From positions 56,383 to 120,382 of the forward strand of contig NZGF01000037.1 of the NCBI GenBank assembly GCA_002690915.1: DNA of 64,000 nucleotides, written 5' to 3'. Below the pieces are notes generated by a model. The model did not search any database. It was not told where the DNA came from and saw only the letters and a program-made list of their open reading frames with translations. The translations under genes and the position numbers were made by a program. This document shows positions 26,629 to 36,400 of this stretch, piece by piece (the first letter of the stretch is position 1; the number at the start of each line of letters is the position of its first letter). This DNA is from Crocinitomicaceae bacterium. Its GTDB lineage: Bacteria > Bacteroidota > Bacteroidia > Flavobacteriales_D > Sanyastnellaceae.

Positions 26629-29127
26629 ATGCCTAGGACACCAATGCCCACTCCTCAGTACCACATGAATCCCGCACTGACTGCAATTGCAGCGGTTCTG
26701 CTCTGCACAGCAGGGGTGCACGCTCAAGAAATGGAGGCTGCTGACGTTCAAGAGAATCGTCCCGTCGGAACATGGACCGACTACCTTCCGTACCACCAAA
26801 CCGATGAACTCGTCCATTGCGGAACCGACTTGGACACCGGGTTCTGGGCCGTTCGGACGGAACACGCTGTGTTTACTTTGGACGAACGTGTCGATGTGGT
26901 TGAACGCATCTCCACCGTCCGCGGGATGAGCGGTAGCCAACCCACAGCACTCGCTTGGGATCCGACCGGTGAAATGCTCATCGTCGGGCAGGCTTCAGGC
27001 AGCATTGATTTTTTTTCAAACACCGGCAATTGGCTGTACACGTTGCGCGACATTGAGCAGAGCAACCTCATCGGCGACAAATCCATCCTCAGCATGGAGA
27101 TTTTTGATTCACGCAATCCCGATCTCCTTATCGCCACCACCGCTTTTGGCGTGGTTGCCATCCACTTGCGCGAACTCGACGTACGCGATACGTGGTACCT
27201 CGAAGGCCAACAGGCCCTAAGAAGGTGCCATGGCATCAAAGTCCGCGACGACCGCTATGTCATCTGGACCGATGCGGGGGTTTTTGAGGCCCCGGTCGAC
27301 CATCCCTTTTTAAGTTCCCCAGACGCTTGGAGCCGATGGGAGGATATTCCACTCGAAACAGGCAATTACGCTCATGTGGAATTCGCGCCCAACGGCCACA
27401 TTCTGCTCCACCGGAAAACTGGCGAAACCGCTGCGCCTGACGAATTGTGGCTGCGCATGGACGGATTGTGGGAACCGTTTGAAGTTTCCGAAAGTGTCCA
27501 AGTGCTCGCCATTGCATCGGCCAGCGTCAGTGACGAACCAAGTGATTGGCGCATTGCCATTGCAGATCACCAATCCATTCGGCAATTCAATGCCAACTGG
27601 GAAGAAATCCAACTGGATTACGCAGCAGATGGCGTGCCCCTGAGGGTACGTGATATGGAGTACCGCCACGCGGTCAATGCGATGGGCAACGTGGGATTAG
27701 TGGAGTTTGGTGACTTGTTCATTGCTAATTTTCAGCAGGGCCTTTTGAAAATGGATATTTCTGAAGGAGAAGATGACGCCCACTGGAGCCCTGAAGGTCC
27801 TCCGGTAGCCCTTGTGCGTAACATCGATGCATGGAACGATAAGATCTGGGTGGCTTCCGGTGGAATTGACGAAACGTGGACCAGCATGTACCACAAATAC
27901 GGGTTTTATGGTGTCAGTGGCATGCGCTGGAACTGGATTCCGAATCCCGAGGGGTTGAACGACCTCGCAGGTATCAACGACCCCATGGCCGTCAGCATTG
28001 ACCCTACTGATCCGTCCCACGCCTACTTCGGCTCTTGGGAAGAAGGCTTGATCGAGGTTCAAAATAACCAGGTAATTGGCATTTACAACGAGAGCAATAG
28101 CACCCTCGAACTTGGAAATTTTGGAGGCAGTCCTCGTGTCGGGGTCGGCGGAGTCGATTTTGATCGCTTTGGCAATGTCTGGTTCACCAACGCTTACGCA
28201 GAGGCACCGCTTCATGTTCGATTGAACGACGGATCCTTTTTGGCGATGGCATTAGGAAATGCCCTCGGCAATTCCGGTTGGCTCGGTGATGTGTTGGCAG
28301 CTCGCAACGGGTATATCTGGTGCGTCATGCCCCGTGGACAAGGCGTTTTAGTCTACGACACCAATCAAACACCCGGCGATACGCAAGACGATGATTGGCG
28401 CATCCTTACCTCTGACCCCGCCAAAGGAGGGCTGCCGTCCGATGACATCTACTGCTTGGAGGAGGACCTCGATGGCGAAATCTGGATCGGAACAGCTGCA
28501 GGACCTTGCGTCATTTACCTGCCCAGTGCTGCCTTTGATGACGGCTACGAAAACCCAATCGCCTCTCAAATCCTCATTCAACAAGACGGCAATTACCAAC
28601 TCTTACTAGAAACCGAGGTCGTGGCATCGATTTGCATCGATGGCGGAAACCGCAAGTGGATTGGAACGCAGAACTCCGGAGCGTATTTGTTGAGCCCGGA
28701 CGGCATCAACCAAGTGGCACACTTCACCTCGGCGAACAGTCCCTTGTTCAGCAACCAGATAACCGACATCGCGTTGAATCACCGCAACGGTGAAGTACTG
28801 ATTGGCACCCAGCGAGGACTGATGGGGTGGCGCGGTGATGCCAGTAATTTCGTTCAAGAAATAGATGAACTCCGGGTGTACCCCAACCCTGTAGAGGCCC
28901 ACTTCGACGGCTGGGTCACTGTTGAAGGCTTGGCCTACAACTCAACCGTCCACATAACAACCCTCTCCGGACGTGCCGTTGCTGTGGTGCAATCAGAGGG
29001 AGGACGAGCAATCTGGGACATGCGCGACTTTGCCGGCACATTGGTCCCTTACGGTGTTTACATGGTGTTCGCATCGGATGCCACCGGAATGTCGGCTGGG
29101 GTGACCAAACTCGCCATCACCCGGTAA
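26629..29127 (+). CDS. porZ: PorZ-like type IX secretion system protein
   Basis: An 832-residue surface protein. The signal peptide ends ...LLCTAGVHAQ, and the next segment VGTWTDYLPYHQTDELVHCGTDL matches the start of the PorZ N-terminal beta-propeller. Repeated propeller and regulator-propeller-type blades follow (for example ISTVRGMSGSQPTALAWD, PSDDIYCLEEDLDGEIWIGT). The last ~80 residues (ELRVYPNPVEAHFDGWVTVEG... to TKLAITR) are a type A T9SS sorting domain. In P. gingivalis PorZ is itself a T9SS cargo and helps deliver A-LPS for cargo anchoring. No other T9SS gene is adjacent. An alternative ATG is at 26665. Confidence 0.8.
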   Translation: MPRTPMPTPQYHMNPALTAIAAVLLCTAGVHAQEMEAADVQENRPVGTWTDYLPYHQTDELVHCGTDLDTGFWAVRTEHAVFTLDERVDVVERISTVRGMSGSQPTALAWDPTGEMLIVGQASGSIDFFSNTGNWLYTLRDIEQSNLIGDKSILSMEIFDSRNPDLLIATTAFGVVAIHLRELDVRDTWYLEGQQALRRCHGIKVRDDRYVIWTDAGVFEAPVDHPFLSSPDAWSRWEDIPLETGNYAHVEFAPNGHILLHRKTGETAAPDELWLRMDGLWEPFEVSESVQVLAIASASVSDEPSDWRIAIADHQSIRQFNANWEEIQLDYAADGVPLRVRDMEYRHAVNAMGNVGLVEFGDLFIANFQQGLLKMDISEGEDDAHWSPEGPPVALVRNIDAWNDKIWVASGGIDETWTSMYHKYGFYGVSGMRWNWIPNPEGLNDLAGINDPMAVSIDPTDPSHAYFGSWEEGLIEVQNNQVIGIYNESNSTLELGNFGGSPRVGVGGVDFDRFGNVWFTNAYAEAPLHVRLNDGSFLAMALGNALGNSGWLGDVLAARNGYIWCVMPRGQGVLVYDTNQTPGDTQDDDWRILTSDPAKGGLPSDDIYCLEEDLDGEIWIGTAAGPCVIYLPSAAFDDGYENPIASQILIQQDGNYQLLLETEVVASICIDGGNRKWIGTQNSGAYLLSPDGINQVAHFTSANSPLFSNQITDIALNHRNGEVLIGTQRGLMGWRGDASNFVQEIDELRVYPNPVEAHFDGWVTVEGLAYNSTVHITTLSGRAVAVVQSEGGRAIWDMRDFAGTLVPYGVYMVFASDATGMSAGVTKLAITR

Positions 29128-29140
29128 ACGAGGTGCGGCC

Positions 29141-29148
29141 TAACTTGC
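29141..29148 (+). promoter_or_regulatory. -7-like box for the aminotransferase operon
   Basis: TAACTTGC, 4 nt before the ATG at 29153; the same octamer at the same spacing precedes ruvB. Confidence 0.38.
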
Positions 29149-29152
29149 AGCC

Positions 29153-30328
29153 ATGCGGAACGCGAAATCGACGTCCAAGTTGCCCAACGTGGGCACCACC
29201 ATCTTCACCGAGATGAGTGCGATGGCTCAGGCGCACGGTGCGCTGAACATGAGCCAAGGCTTTCCCGATTTCCAACCTCCCAAGCCCTTGCAAGCAGCTG
29301 TTGTTGCCGCGATGGCAAAAGGGCGCAATCAATATGCGCCCATGGCCGGCGATATCCGGTTGCGGGAATGGATTGCTGCAGATGCAGAACGACGAAGTGG
29401 CGCTTGCTTCCACCCCGATACCGAGGTAACAATTGGGGCCGGAGCGTCTTCCCTCATTTTCGCCACCATCCAAGCGCTGATTCATCCAGGAGACGAAGTG
29501 ATGGTACTCACGCCTTGTTATGACTTGTATGAACCAGCGGTTGAACTAGCAGGAGGCAGATTGGTTTGTGTGCCTCTTCAGGCGGATACGCACCGGTTGG
29601 ATTTGGAAGCCATGAAAGCGTCTTGGACCGAATCGATTCGCATGGTGGTCATCAATGTGCCCAATAATCCGACCGGATCCACCTGGAGCCGCGAGGATTT
29701 GCATGGACTTGCCGAATTGGTGGAAGGGACCAATGCGTTGGTATTGAGTGACGAAGTTTATGGACCGATGCACCACGACGGACGCGACGTGCTAAGCGTG
29801 ACCCACGAACCGCGGTTGCGGGAGCGTGCGGTGGTATTTGCATCGTTTGGTAAAATCCTGCATTGCACAGGCTGGAAAATTGGATATGCAACGGCACCTG
29901 CGGCATTAACCGGGGAAATTCGTAAGGTTCATCAGTACGATGTTTTTTCCACCGGAGCACCTTTTCAAGCGGGCATTGAAGCTTTTCTGAACAGCGATGC
30001 TGGAGCAACACACCTTAGTGAACTTGCCCCATTTTACCAATCCAAACGCGACCGGTTGATTGAAGGACTGAAAGGAAGCCGCTGGCAGGTATCGCCGGCA
30101 GAAGGAGGGTATTTTCAGTTGCTGGGCTACGGGGCATTTGATGAACGAGACGACCGCACAGCCACCGCTGATTGGTGCTCCAGGGCAGAGGGCTTAGCCC
30201 TCATACCGCTCTCCCCCTTCTACCCCGAAGGAGAAAATGACTCCAAATTGGTTCGCATTTGCTTTGCAAAAAACAACGACACAATCGATCAGGGCATTCA
30301 GCGCCTTCTGAAAATCTCCAACGGATGA
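29153..30328 (+). CDS. Methionine/aromatic aminotransferase (YbdL/glutamine transaminase K-like)
   Basis: A 391-residue fold-type I PLP enzyme. Family features: NMSQGFPDFQPPKPL near the N-terminus, QYAPMAGDIRLREWIA, the substrate/PLP block NVPNNPTGS near 165-173, LSDEVYGPMHHDGR near 200-213 and the Schiff-base Lys in FASFGKILHCTGWKIGYA. This group transaminates methionine, kynurenine and aromatic amino acids, often with glutamine-derived partners. The next gene, an omega-amidase, overlaps by 4 bp and supports glutamine as amino donor. Exact substrate preference cannot be read from the sequence. Confidence 0.85.
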   Translation: MRNAKSTSKLPNVGTTIFTEMSAMAQAHGALNMSQGFPDFQPPKPLQAAVVAAMAKGRNQYAPMAGDIRLREWIAADAERRSGACFHPDTEVTIGAGASSLIFATIQALIHPGDEVMVLTPCYDLYEPAVELAGGRLVCVPLQADTHRLDLEAMKASWTESIRMVVINVPNNPTGSTWSREDLHGLAELVEGTNALVLSDEVYGPMHHDGRDVLSVTHEPRLRERAVVFASFGKILHCTGWKIGYATAPAALTGEIRKVHQYDVFSTGAPFQAGIEAFLNSDAGATHLSELAPFYQSKRDRLIEGLKGSRWQVSPAEGGYFQLLGYGAFDERDDRTATADWCSRAEGLALIPLSPFYPEGENDSKLVRICFAKNNDTIDQGIQRLLKISNG

Positions 30329-31155
30329 ACGATTGCGACTCACTTCTGCGTGTAGCCGCACTCCAGGCCTCGCTGGCCTGGGAAAATCCGGAAGCCAATT
30401 GCGTAGCCTTCAGCCAGGAATTAGACTCCCTTCAAGAGCCAAGCGACCTCATCGTCCTACCGGAGATGTGGGCCACAGGGTTTACAATGAACCCGAAAAC
30501 CCATGCCTGTTCACTACCGCTGGGTTGGCAGGATGATGAAGACCGTTGGCCAGCCCCACTCAAAGCCATGCGGAAGTGGGCATACGAAAGGGATGCCGCC
30601 ATTATCGGCAGCTTGGCGTGCCAAGATAAAACACTCGCTCACCCGGTGAACCGTTGCTTTTTTGTGCCGCCCTCAGGATCAGTGGAATGCTACGACAAAC
30701 GTCATCTGTTCACCTTCGCAGGGGAAGATGCGGCCTACGGTCCAGGGGATGAAAGGGTCATCGTCGAGTGGCGGGGGTGGCGCATCCTGCTTCAAGTCTG
30801 TTACGACTTGCGCTTCCCAGTCTTCAGCCGGAACCGCACAGCAGACCGTTACGATGCCGCCGTTTACGTCGCCAATTGGCCCGCTGCTCGGAGACAGGCA
30901 TGGTCAAACTTGCTCATCGCGCGCGCCATTGAAAACCAATGCTACGTCGCTGGTGTCAACCGCGTGGGTCTCGATGGCATGGGCATAGAACATTCTGGGT
31001 GCAGTGCGCTCATTGACCCCTACGGTCGAACTCAAGCCCAACTCGACCTCAATGCATCCGGATGGATGATTGGCAGCTGGGACCGTGCTGAACTCGAACG
31101 GTATCGAGCGAAGTTCCCAGTACTTGGCGACGCCGATTTCTTTTCGCTGGGGTGA
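30325..31155 (+). CDS. Omega-amidase, nitrilase family (YafV/NIT2-like)
   Basis: A 276-residue carbon-nitrogen hydrolase with the catalytic Glu-Lys-Cys triad: Glu-47 in LPEMW, Lys-125 in CYDKRHLF and Cys-159 in LLQVCYDLRFP. It is predicted to hydrolyse alpha-ketoglutaramate (and ketosuccinamate) to the dicarboxylate plus ammonia, which pulls glutamine-dependent transamination forward. Its ATG overlaps the aminotransferase stop (ATGA), and the pairing is found in other Bacteroidota. It is convergent with the acyl-CoA dehydrogenase 10 bp away. Confidence 0.87.
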   Translation: MNDCDSLLRVAALQASLAWENPEANCVAFSQELDSLQEPSDLIVLPEMWATGFTMNPKTHACSLPLGWQDDEDRWPAPLKAMRKWAYERDAAIIGSLACQDKTLAHPVNRCFFVPPSGSVECYDKRHLFTFAGEDAAYGPGDERVIVEWRGWRILLQVCYDLRFPVFSRNRTADRYDAAVYVANWPAARRQAWSNLLIARAIENQCYVAGVNRVGLDGMGIEHSGCSALIDPYGRTQAQLDLNASGWMIGSWDRAELERYRAKFPVLGDADFFSLG

Positions 31156-31165
31156 ATGCCCGGAT

Positions 31166-32344
31166 TTAGACGAAGGCGTTCAAGCCGGTTACATCCAAGC
31201 CCGTAATCAGCAAGTGGATGTCGTGTGTCCCCTCATAAGTCACAACCGACTCGAGGTTCATCATGTGACGCATGATAGGGTACTCTCCTGTGATGCCCAT
31301 ACCGCCGAGCATTTGCCGCGCATCGCGCGCCACGGTCAAGGCCATGTCCACATTGTTACGCTTGGCCATGGAAATCTGGGGCGAGGTGGCTTTGCCTTCA
31401 TCGCGCAACTGTCCAAGGCGGTAAGTCAGGAGCTGCGCTTTGGTAATTTCAGTGATCATTTCCGCCAACTTCTTCTGCTGCAGTTGGAACTGACCAATGG
31501 GGCGATCAAACTGGATGCGTTCCTTCGAGTAGCGCAGAGCAGTATCGTAGCAATCCAACGCGGCACCAATGGCGCCCCAAGCAATGCCATAGCGCGCTGA
31601 GTCCAAACAGCTGAGCGGCGCACCTAAACCGTCTCGGCCCGGCAGGATATTCGCCTTGGGCACTCGTACGTTGTCAAAAATCAATTCACCCGTATCCGAT
31701 GCGCGCAAACTCCACTTCCCGTGCATCGTCGGTGTATCGAACCCTTCCATGCCACGCTCCACCACGATGCCTTTAATACGGCCCGCTTCGTTCTTGGCCC
31801 AAACAACAGCGATGTCGGCAAATGGGGCATTCGAAATCCACATCTTCGCGCCGTTCAAGATGACATCATCACCGTCTTCCTTGAAGTTGGTAGTCATGCC
31901 GCCGGGATTCGAGCCATGGTCCGGCTCGGTCAAACCGAAGCAGCCCATCATCTCGCCGGTCGCAAGCTTGGGAAGGTACTTTTGCTTCTGCTCCTCCGTT
32001 CCGTAGCGCCAGATGGGGTACATCACCAAGCTGCTTTGAACCGAGGCTGTTGAGCGCAAGCCGCTATCGCAGCGTTCGAGCTCTTGCATGATGATACCGT
32101 AGCTTATTTGATCGAGACCCGGACCACCATATTCCGCCGGGATGTAAGGGCCAAAGGCACCTATCTCACCCAGTCCGGACAACAAGTGTCGGGGGAACAC
32201 GCATTTCTCAGCAGCCTCTTCAATGATAGGGCTGACTTCCTTTTTCACCCACTCGCGGGCGGTTTCACGGATTAACTTGTGCTCCTCGGTCAACAGCTCA
32301 TCCAACGAGTAATAATCGTGTCCTTGGTAAAGGTCCGTTCGCAT
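31166..32344 (-). CDS. Acyl-CoA dehydrogenase, glutaryl-CoA dehydrogenase type
   Basis: A 392-residue FAD enzyme. STASVQSSLVMYPIWRYGTEEQKQKYLP, GCFGLTEPDHGSNPGGM and the catalytic Glu in VTYEGTHDIHLLI (about residue 371) are characteristic of the glutaryl-CoA dehydrogenase branch, which converts glutaryl-CoA to crotonyl-CoA in lysine and tryptophan breakdown. A related acyl-CoA substrate cannot be excluded. It is transcribed alone; a perfect -7 box TATCTTTG lies 27 nt upstream of the ATG. Confidence 0.85.
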   Translation of the reverse strand: MRTDLYQGHDYYSLDELLTEEHKLIRETAREWVKKEVSPIIEEAAEKCVFPRHLLSGLGEIGAFGPYIPAEYGGPGLDQISYGIIMQELERCDSGLRSTASVQSSLVMYPIWRYGTEEQKQKYLPKLATGEMMGCFGLTEPDHGSNPGGMTTNFKEDGDDVILNGAKMWISNAPFADIAVVWAKNEAGRIKGIVVERGMEGFDTPTMHGKWSLRASDTGELIFDNVRVPKANILPGRDGLGAPLSCLDSARYGIAWGAIGAALDCYDTALRYSKERIQFDRPIGQFQLQQKKLAEMITEITKAQLLTYRLGQLRDEGKATSPQISMAKRNNVDMALTVARDARQMLGGMGITGEYPIMRHMMNLESVVTYEGTHDIHLLITGLDVTGLNAFV

Positions 32345-32371
32345 TGCTTTATCGGTATTGCGTTAGCTCCT

Positions 32372-32379
32372 CAAAGATA
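32372..32379 (-). promoter_or_regulatory. -7 box of the acyl-CoA dehydrogenase gene
   Basis: TATCTTTG on the minus strand, an exact TAnnTTTG, 27 nt before the ATG at 32344. Confidence 0.45.
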
Positions 32380-32417
32380 CGCCCTTGCTTCCCAAGAACC
32401 TTGCGAAATCTAGTGGC

Positions 32418-32882
32418 TTATGCGCTGCCCGTGGACTCGTACGCTTCATCCACGCCCAAATTGCCAGTTTGATATGCCTCAACAGCCAAGGCATCCACCC
32501 TTTCATTATCAGGATTTCCTGCGTGGCCTTTGACCCAATGAAATGCGACCCGATGCTGACGATACACCTTCAGAAAACGCTTCCACAGGTCGGGATTTTT
32601 CTTGTCCTTAAAATTCTTTCGCTCCCAGCCTATGACCCAGCCCTTCTCCACTGCATCTACAACATACTTGGAATCCGAGAACACCTCAACCTTCAATCCG
32701 GGGCGTTTGAGTGCCTCGAGGGCAACGATCACTGCCAATAATTCCATGCGGTTATTGGTGGTCAAACGAAATCCCGCACTCAGTTCCTTTTCGTGTTCCC
32801 CGTACATGAGCAATGCTCCATAACCGCCCGGTCCTGGGTTGCCACTTGCTCCTCCATCGGTGTATATGGTCACATGTTTCAT
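32418..32882 (-). CDS. rnhA: Ribonuclease HI
   Basis: Removes the RNA strand of RNA-DNA hybrids. The 154-residue length equals the bacterial norm. The catalytic carboxylates are in YTDGGASGNPGPGGYG, TTNNRMELLAVIVAL, VFSDSKYVVDA and GNPDNERVDALA. The ATG at 32882 overlaps the purN stop (ATGA); an upstream extension of the frame would run inside purN and is rejected. Confidence 0.95.
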   Translation of the reverse strand: MKHVTIYTDGGASGNPGPGGYGALLMYGEHEKELSAGFRLTTNNRMELLAVIVALEALKRPGLKVEVFSDSKYVVDAVEKGWVIGWERKNFKDKKNPDLWKRFLKVYRQHRVAFHWVKGHAGNPDNERVDALAVEAYQTGNLGVDEAYESTGSA

Positions 32883-33472
32883 CAACGTTCTGTTTTGTCG
32901 GCAATGCAAGCAGCGATGGATCGTGGGAAATAAGTATGCTCCAGCTGCAAAACACGAGCTGCCAATAATTCTGGCGTATCGTTCGTCTCCACCACACATG
33001 TAGCCTGGAATACAATAGCGCCTTCATCGTATTCTTCGGTTACCCAATGCACCGTCATGCCTGACTCAGATTCCCCTGCTTCAATCACAGCTTTGTGCAC
33101 ATTGAGCCCGTACATTCCCTGCCCTCCGAACTTGGGCAGCAGAGACGGATGAACATTAAGCATGCGGTCTGAAAAAGCGCGAACGAAATCTGCAGGGATT
33201 CTCACTAAAAATCCAGCGAGCGCCACCCACTCAACTTCGCGTTCGCGAAAGATCTTGAGGAGCCTCCCTTCTTGCAAGTCCGCAATGGAAAAGAACTCCG
33301 TTTCTATCCCATATGACCTTGTGCGCTCGTAAATAGCAGCCTTTTTTGACGAACGGTTGCATCCCACAAAAGCCACCTCTACGTGCGATAAGGTTTGAAA
33401 ATGTTCCAATATCGACACGGCGTTACTGCCGGAGCCCGATGCCAATATCGCTAAACGAATCGGCTCTGGCAT
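32882..33472 (-). CDS. purN: Phosphoribosylglycinamide formyltransferase PurN
   Basis: Transfers the formyl group from 10-formyl-THF to GAR in purine synthesis. At 196 residues it is of normal length. ILASGSGSNAVSILEHF is the phosphate loop; LNVHPSLLPKFGGQGMYG holds the catalytic Asn and His, and TVHWVTEEYDEGAIVFQA holds the catalytic Asp. The start ATG overlaps the stop of the DUF2723 gene by 1 nt (TGATG) and its own stop overlaps rnhA, so the three genes are translationally coupled. Confidence 0.94.
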   Translation of the reverse strand: MPEPIRLAILASGSGSNAVSILEHFQTLSHVEVAFVGCNRSSKKAAIYERTRSYGIETEFFSIADLQEGRLLKIFREREVEWVALAGFLVRIPADFVRAFSDRMLNVHPSLLPKFGGQGMYGLNVHKAVIEAGESESGMTVHWVTEEYDEGAIVFQATCVVETNDTPELLAARVLQLEHTYFPRSIAACIADKTER

Positions 33473-36400
33473 CAGAAAGTATACGAACCGAGGTTGGCCA
33501 AGCGTGCTTCTTGTTCAGCCATCATAGCTTCCAATTCCTCGAGTTCAAAAGACAACTGCCGAACGACTGAATCTTCGGGCATGAACATTGACGTTGACTG
33601 AAGCATAATGTCTGCCACCTGCTTGACCACCCGGCGTTCCTTAGCTACCGATTGGAAGCGACTGGCGTCCAGCGAATAGTAGTATTTGATCGCATCGGAT
33701 TGAATTTCAAACATTTCGAGGGTCACCGCTTTGGCCAATTCGCGTGCTCGCGCTCGACGGTCTGCAGGCAATTCATACACTTTTCTGCCCTGCAGTTCCT
33801 CCTCTAAGGACAACTCCATGAGAATTCCTTGCGCTGTCATCATTACTCGGCTCAACGGAACATTTTCACCTGGCATTCGCACAATCAATTCCTCGCACAC
33901 GTCCAATGCCTTTTCTGGATCATTCTCCGCCATCAGTTCTTCAGCCAAAATCGACATCTGCAAGCGGAAGTTCGTCACCATGCGGCGGTTGTTCTCGTCC
34001 ATGTAGATGCCGTCTTCCAAATTGTCCATCCCTCCCCACGACCACTTATCCATAACCGTCTCATACATCAATTCACTGGCCACACCACCAAATGCATTTG
34101 GGTTGTCATTTTGAGGATACCGGATGGGAACCAGCCGGTAGGCTAAGCCCTCGAGGCGAAAGAACTCCTGCAGCCCCATGTAACTGTCGGGACCCGTCGT
34201 GACTGCAAAGTAGATTGGTCGCTTCCAGTTGTTGTTGTGAATCATGTCCAAAACAGCCAATTGGTTTTTGAGAACGTAACTCTTTGGACTGCCATTACCT
34301 CCACTCAAGGTGAATTCAATGGCATCTAACATCTGAGGCATTTCTGCTGCGCTCAAAACACCACTTTCAACGATTGCTGCGCTGTCAACGGCAATGCGAA
34401 AACTATTGGATGGGAAGTAATTGAAACTTTTACCCCCACCGTACTTCCGTAATTTTTCATCGTCCAAAGCGACTTCCAACGCTTCACCGAGGTCTGCATA
34501 GGGCGCAGCGGTATTGCGCGGGGTATCAAGAATGACCAAGTCCCTTGTCCCTTGCCGGTATTTTTCCTCATCCATTTTGATTGGAAGCGGCTCACTGTCG
34601 TACGCTTGGCGCTTCATTTGATCGACGTACCAATCCGTATTGAGCAGACTCAAATTGCAGATGCGCACATCCGTTCGGTAGCCTTCAACCTCTTGAACGT
34701 ACCAAAGTGGAAATGTATCATTGTCACCATTCGTGAACAGAATGGCATTGGGCTGGAGCGAATCCAAATAGTTTTTTGCAAAATCAACACCGGTGCGACG
34801 ATGCGCCCGGCTGTGGTCATTCCAACCTTCGCTCGCCATCAATGCGGGCACGAGTAAGGAAAGTAAAACCATGGCTTGTGCTCTGACGGACTCCTTGGCC
34901 GAAACGCGCTGAAAGAGTAGCGTTATACCAACCAAAATTCCCGCCACTAACGTGCAAAACCCTAAGGTCCAGCTCAAAGCATGATTTCCCGATGTGACCA
35001 CTTCCAGTCCGAACAACACGACCGTCACAGCACCTGAAATACCAACCGCTTTGGCGGCGTCCAATGCACTCGCCTTGCGCGACCATTCAAATAAAGCTAG
35101 GGTACCCAACCCGATCCAAACGGCAAACGCATAAAAAGAACCTACAAATGCGTAATCTCTTTCACGCGGCTGGAAGGGATACTGATTGAGGTACACCACG
35201 ATAGCAATTCCCGTTAAGACAAAAAGCGCCGCGACGACAAGAAATTGCCTCGGGTCCCGGAACGCTTGAAACAACAACCCAATCAAGCCTAGGATAAGAG
35301 GGAGGTAGTAAAACCGATTATATCCCTTGTTATCTATCTGAGCCTGAGTCAATTGAGATTGGTTGCCCAGTCGCTCGGCGTCGATTGCCTTGATGCCACT
35401 GAGCCAGTTGCCATCGATGAAGTCGCCATGGCCTTGGACGTCATTTTGGCGACCTGCAAAGTTCCAGAGGAAGTACCTAAAGTACATCCAGCCCAACTGG
35501 TAGTCCTTAAAATACCGAAGGTTCTCTGCCGTACTGGGTACCAAATCAGCCTCTAAACGATCCAACATGCCCTGCAATTGACGAATCTGCCTGAAGTCAT
35601 CGGCAGAACCGGTTTGATTGGCCTTACGTTTTGCCATTCGGACTTCGTTTTCGAGCTGACTTCGCTGACCTTCCAGTCGCTTTACGTAACCCTTTCCCCG
35701 GGTGAGGCCTGCTTGCAAATCTGCAGCAATGTATTGCGCCACAGTGAAGGTCATCCCTTCCGCATCGAGAGGCGCACGCTGCATTCGACCGGATTGGGGT
35801 TCTCGAACCAACAGCTCATTCGCCGATGGCACTTCGTAATTCTCCTGAAACCTCAAATTGTATGACCCGAACAAAGCATTGAGTGCTCGGGTGAGTTCTG
35901 TTTGAGACATCCCCGATTTCAAATAAGCCTCCTCAATGTGCTGCTCAAATGCATCCAACCCCATTACAACATCAGATAATGGACTCGTAAAACCCACTCT
36001 CTCGTTGTACCCCTTGTAATTGCTCCACTGCTTGTAGGCGGATTGATGATTGCCTTGTGAGCTCCACATCCGTGGAAATACCATCGTAAACCGCTGGTCA
36101 AAATTCGCAACGCTGCCTCTTTTCTCTCCGTTGTCAACATATTCCTCCTGGATGCGTCGGCGCTTGTTCCCGTTGGACTCCATCCACGCCAGTGCTCCCC
36201 CTTCCGAACGAAACGATCTGACGCGCACGTCACGCCCCTTGTCTTCAATGATGCTGTAACTCTTGACATAAGACGGCTTACCATCCTCATATTGTTGATC
36301 CTGGTCTACCGGTGAGCCCCAATACTCTCCTGAAAGCAACGGACTTGACCCGTATTGATCACGGTTGAGGTAAGAAAGCAAGGCAAACAAATCTTCCGGA

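Noticed and set aside
32883..32999. N-terminal extension of RNase HI
   Set aside because: It overlaps purN out of frame; the ATG at 32882 gives the exact family start and an ATGA overlap.
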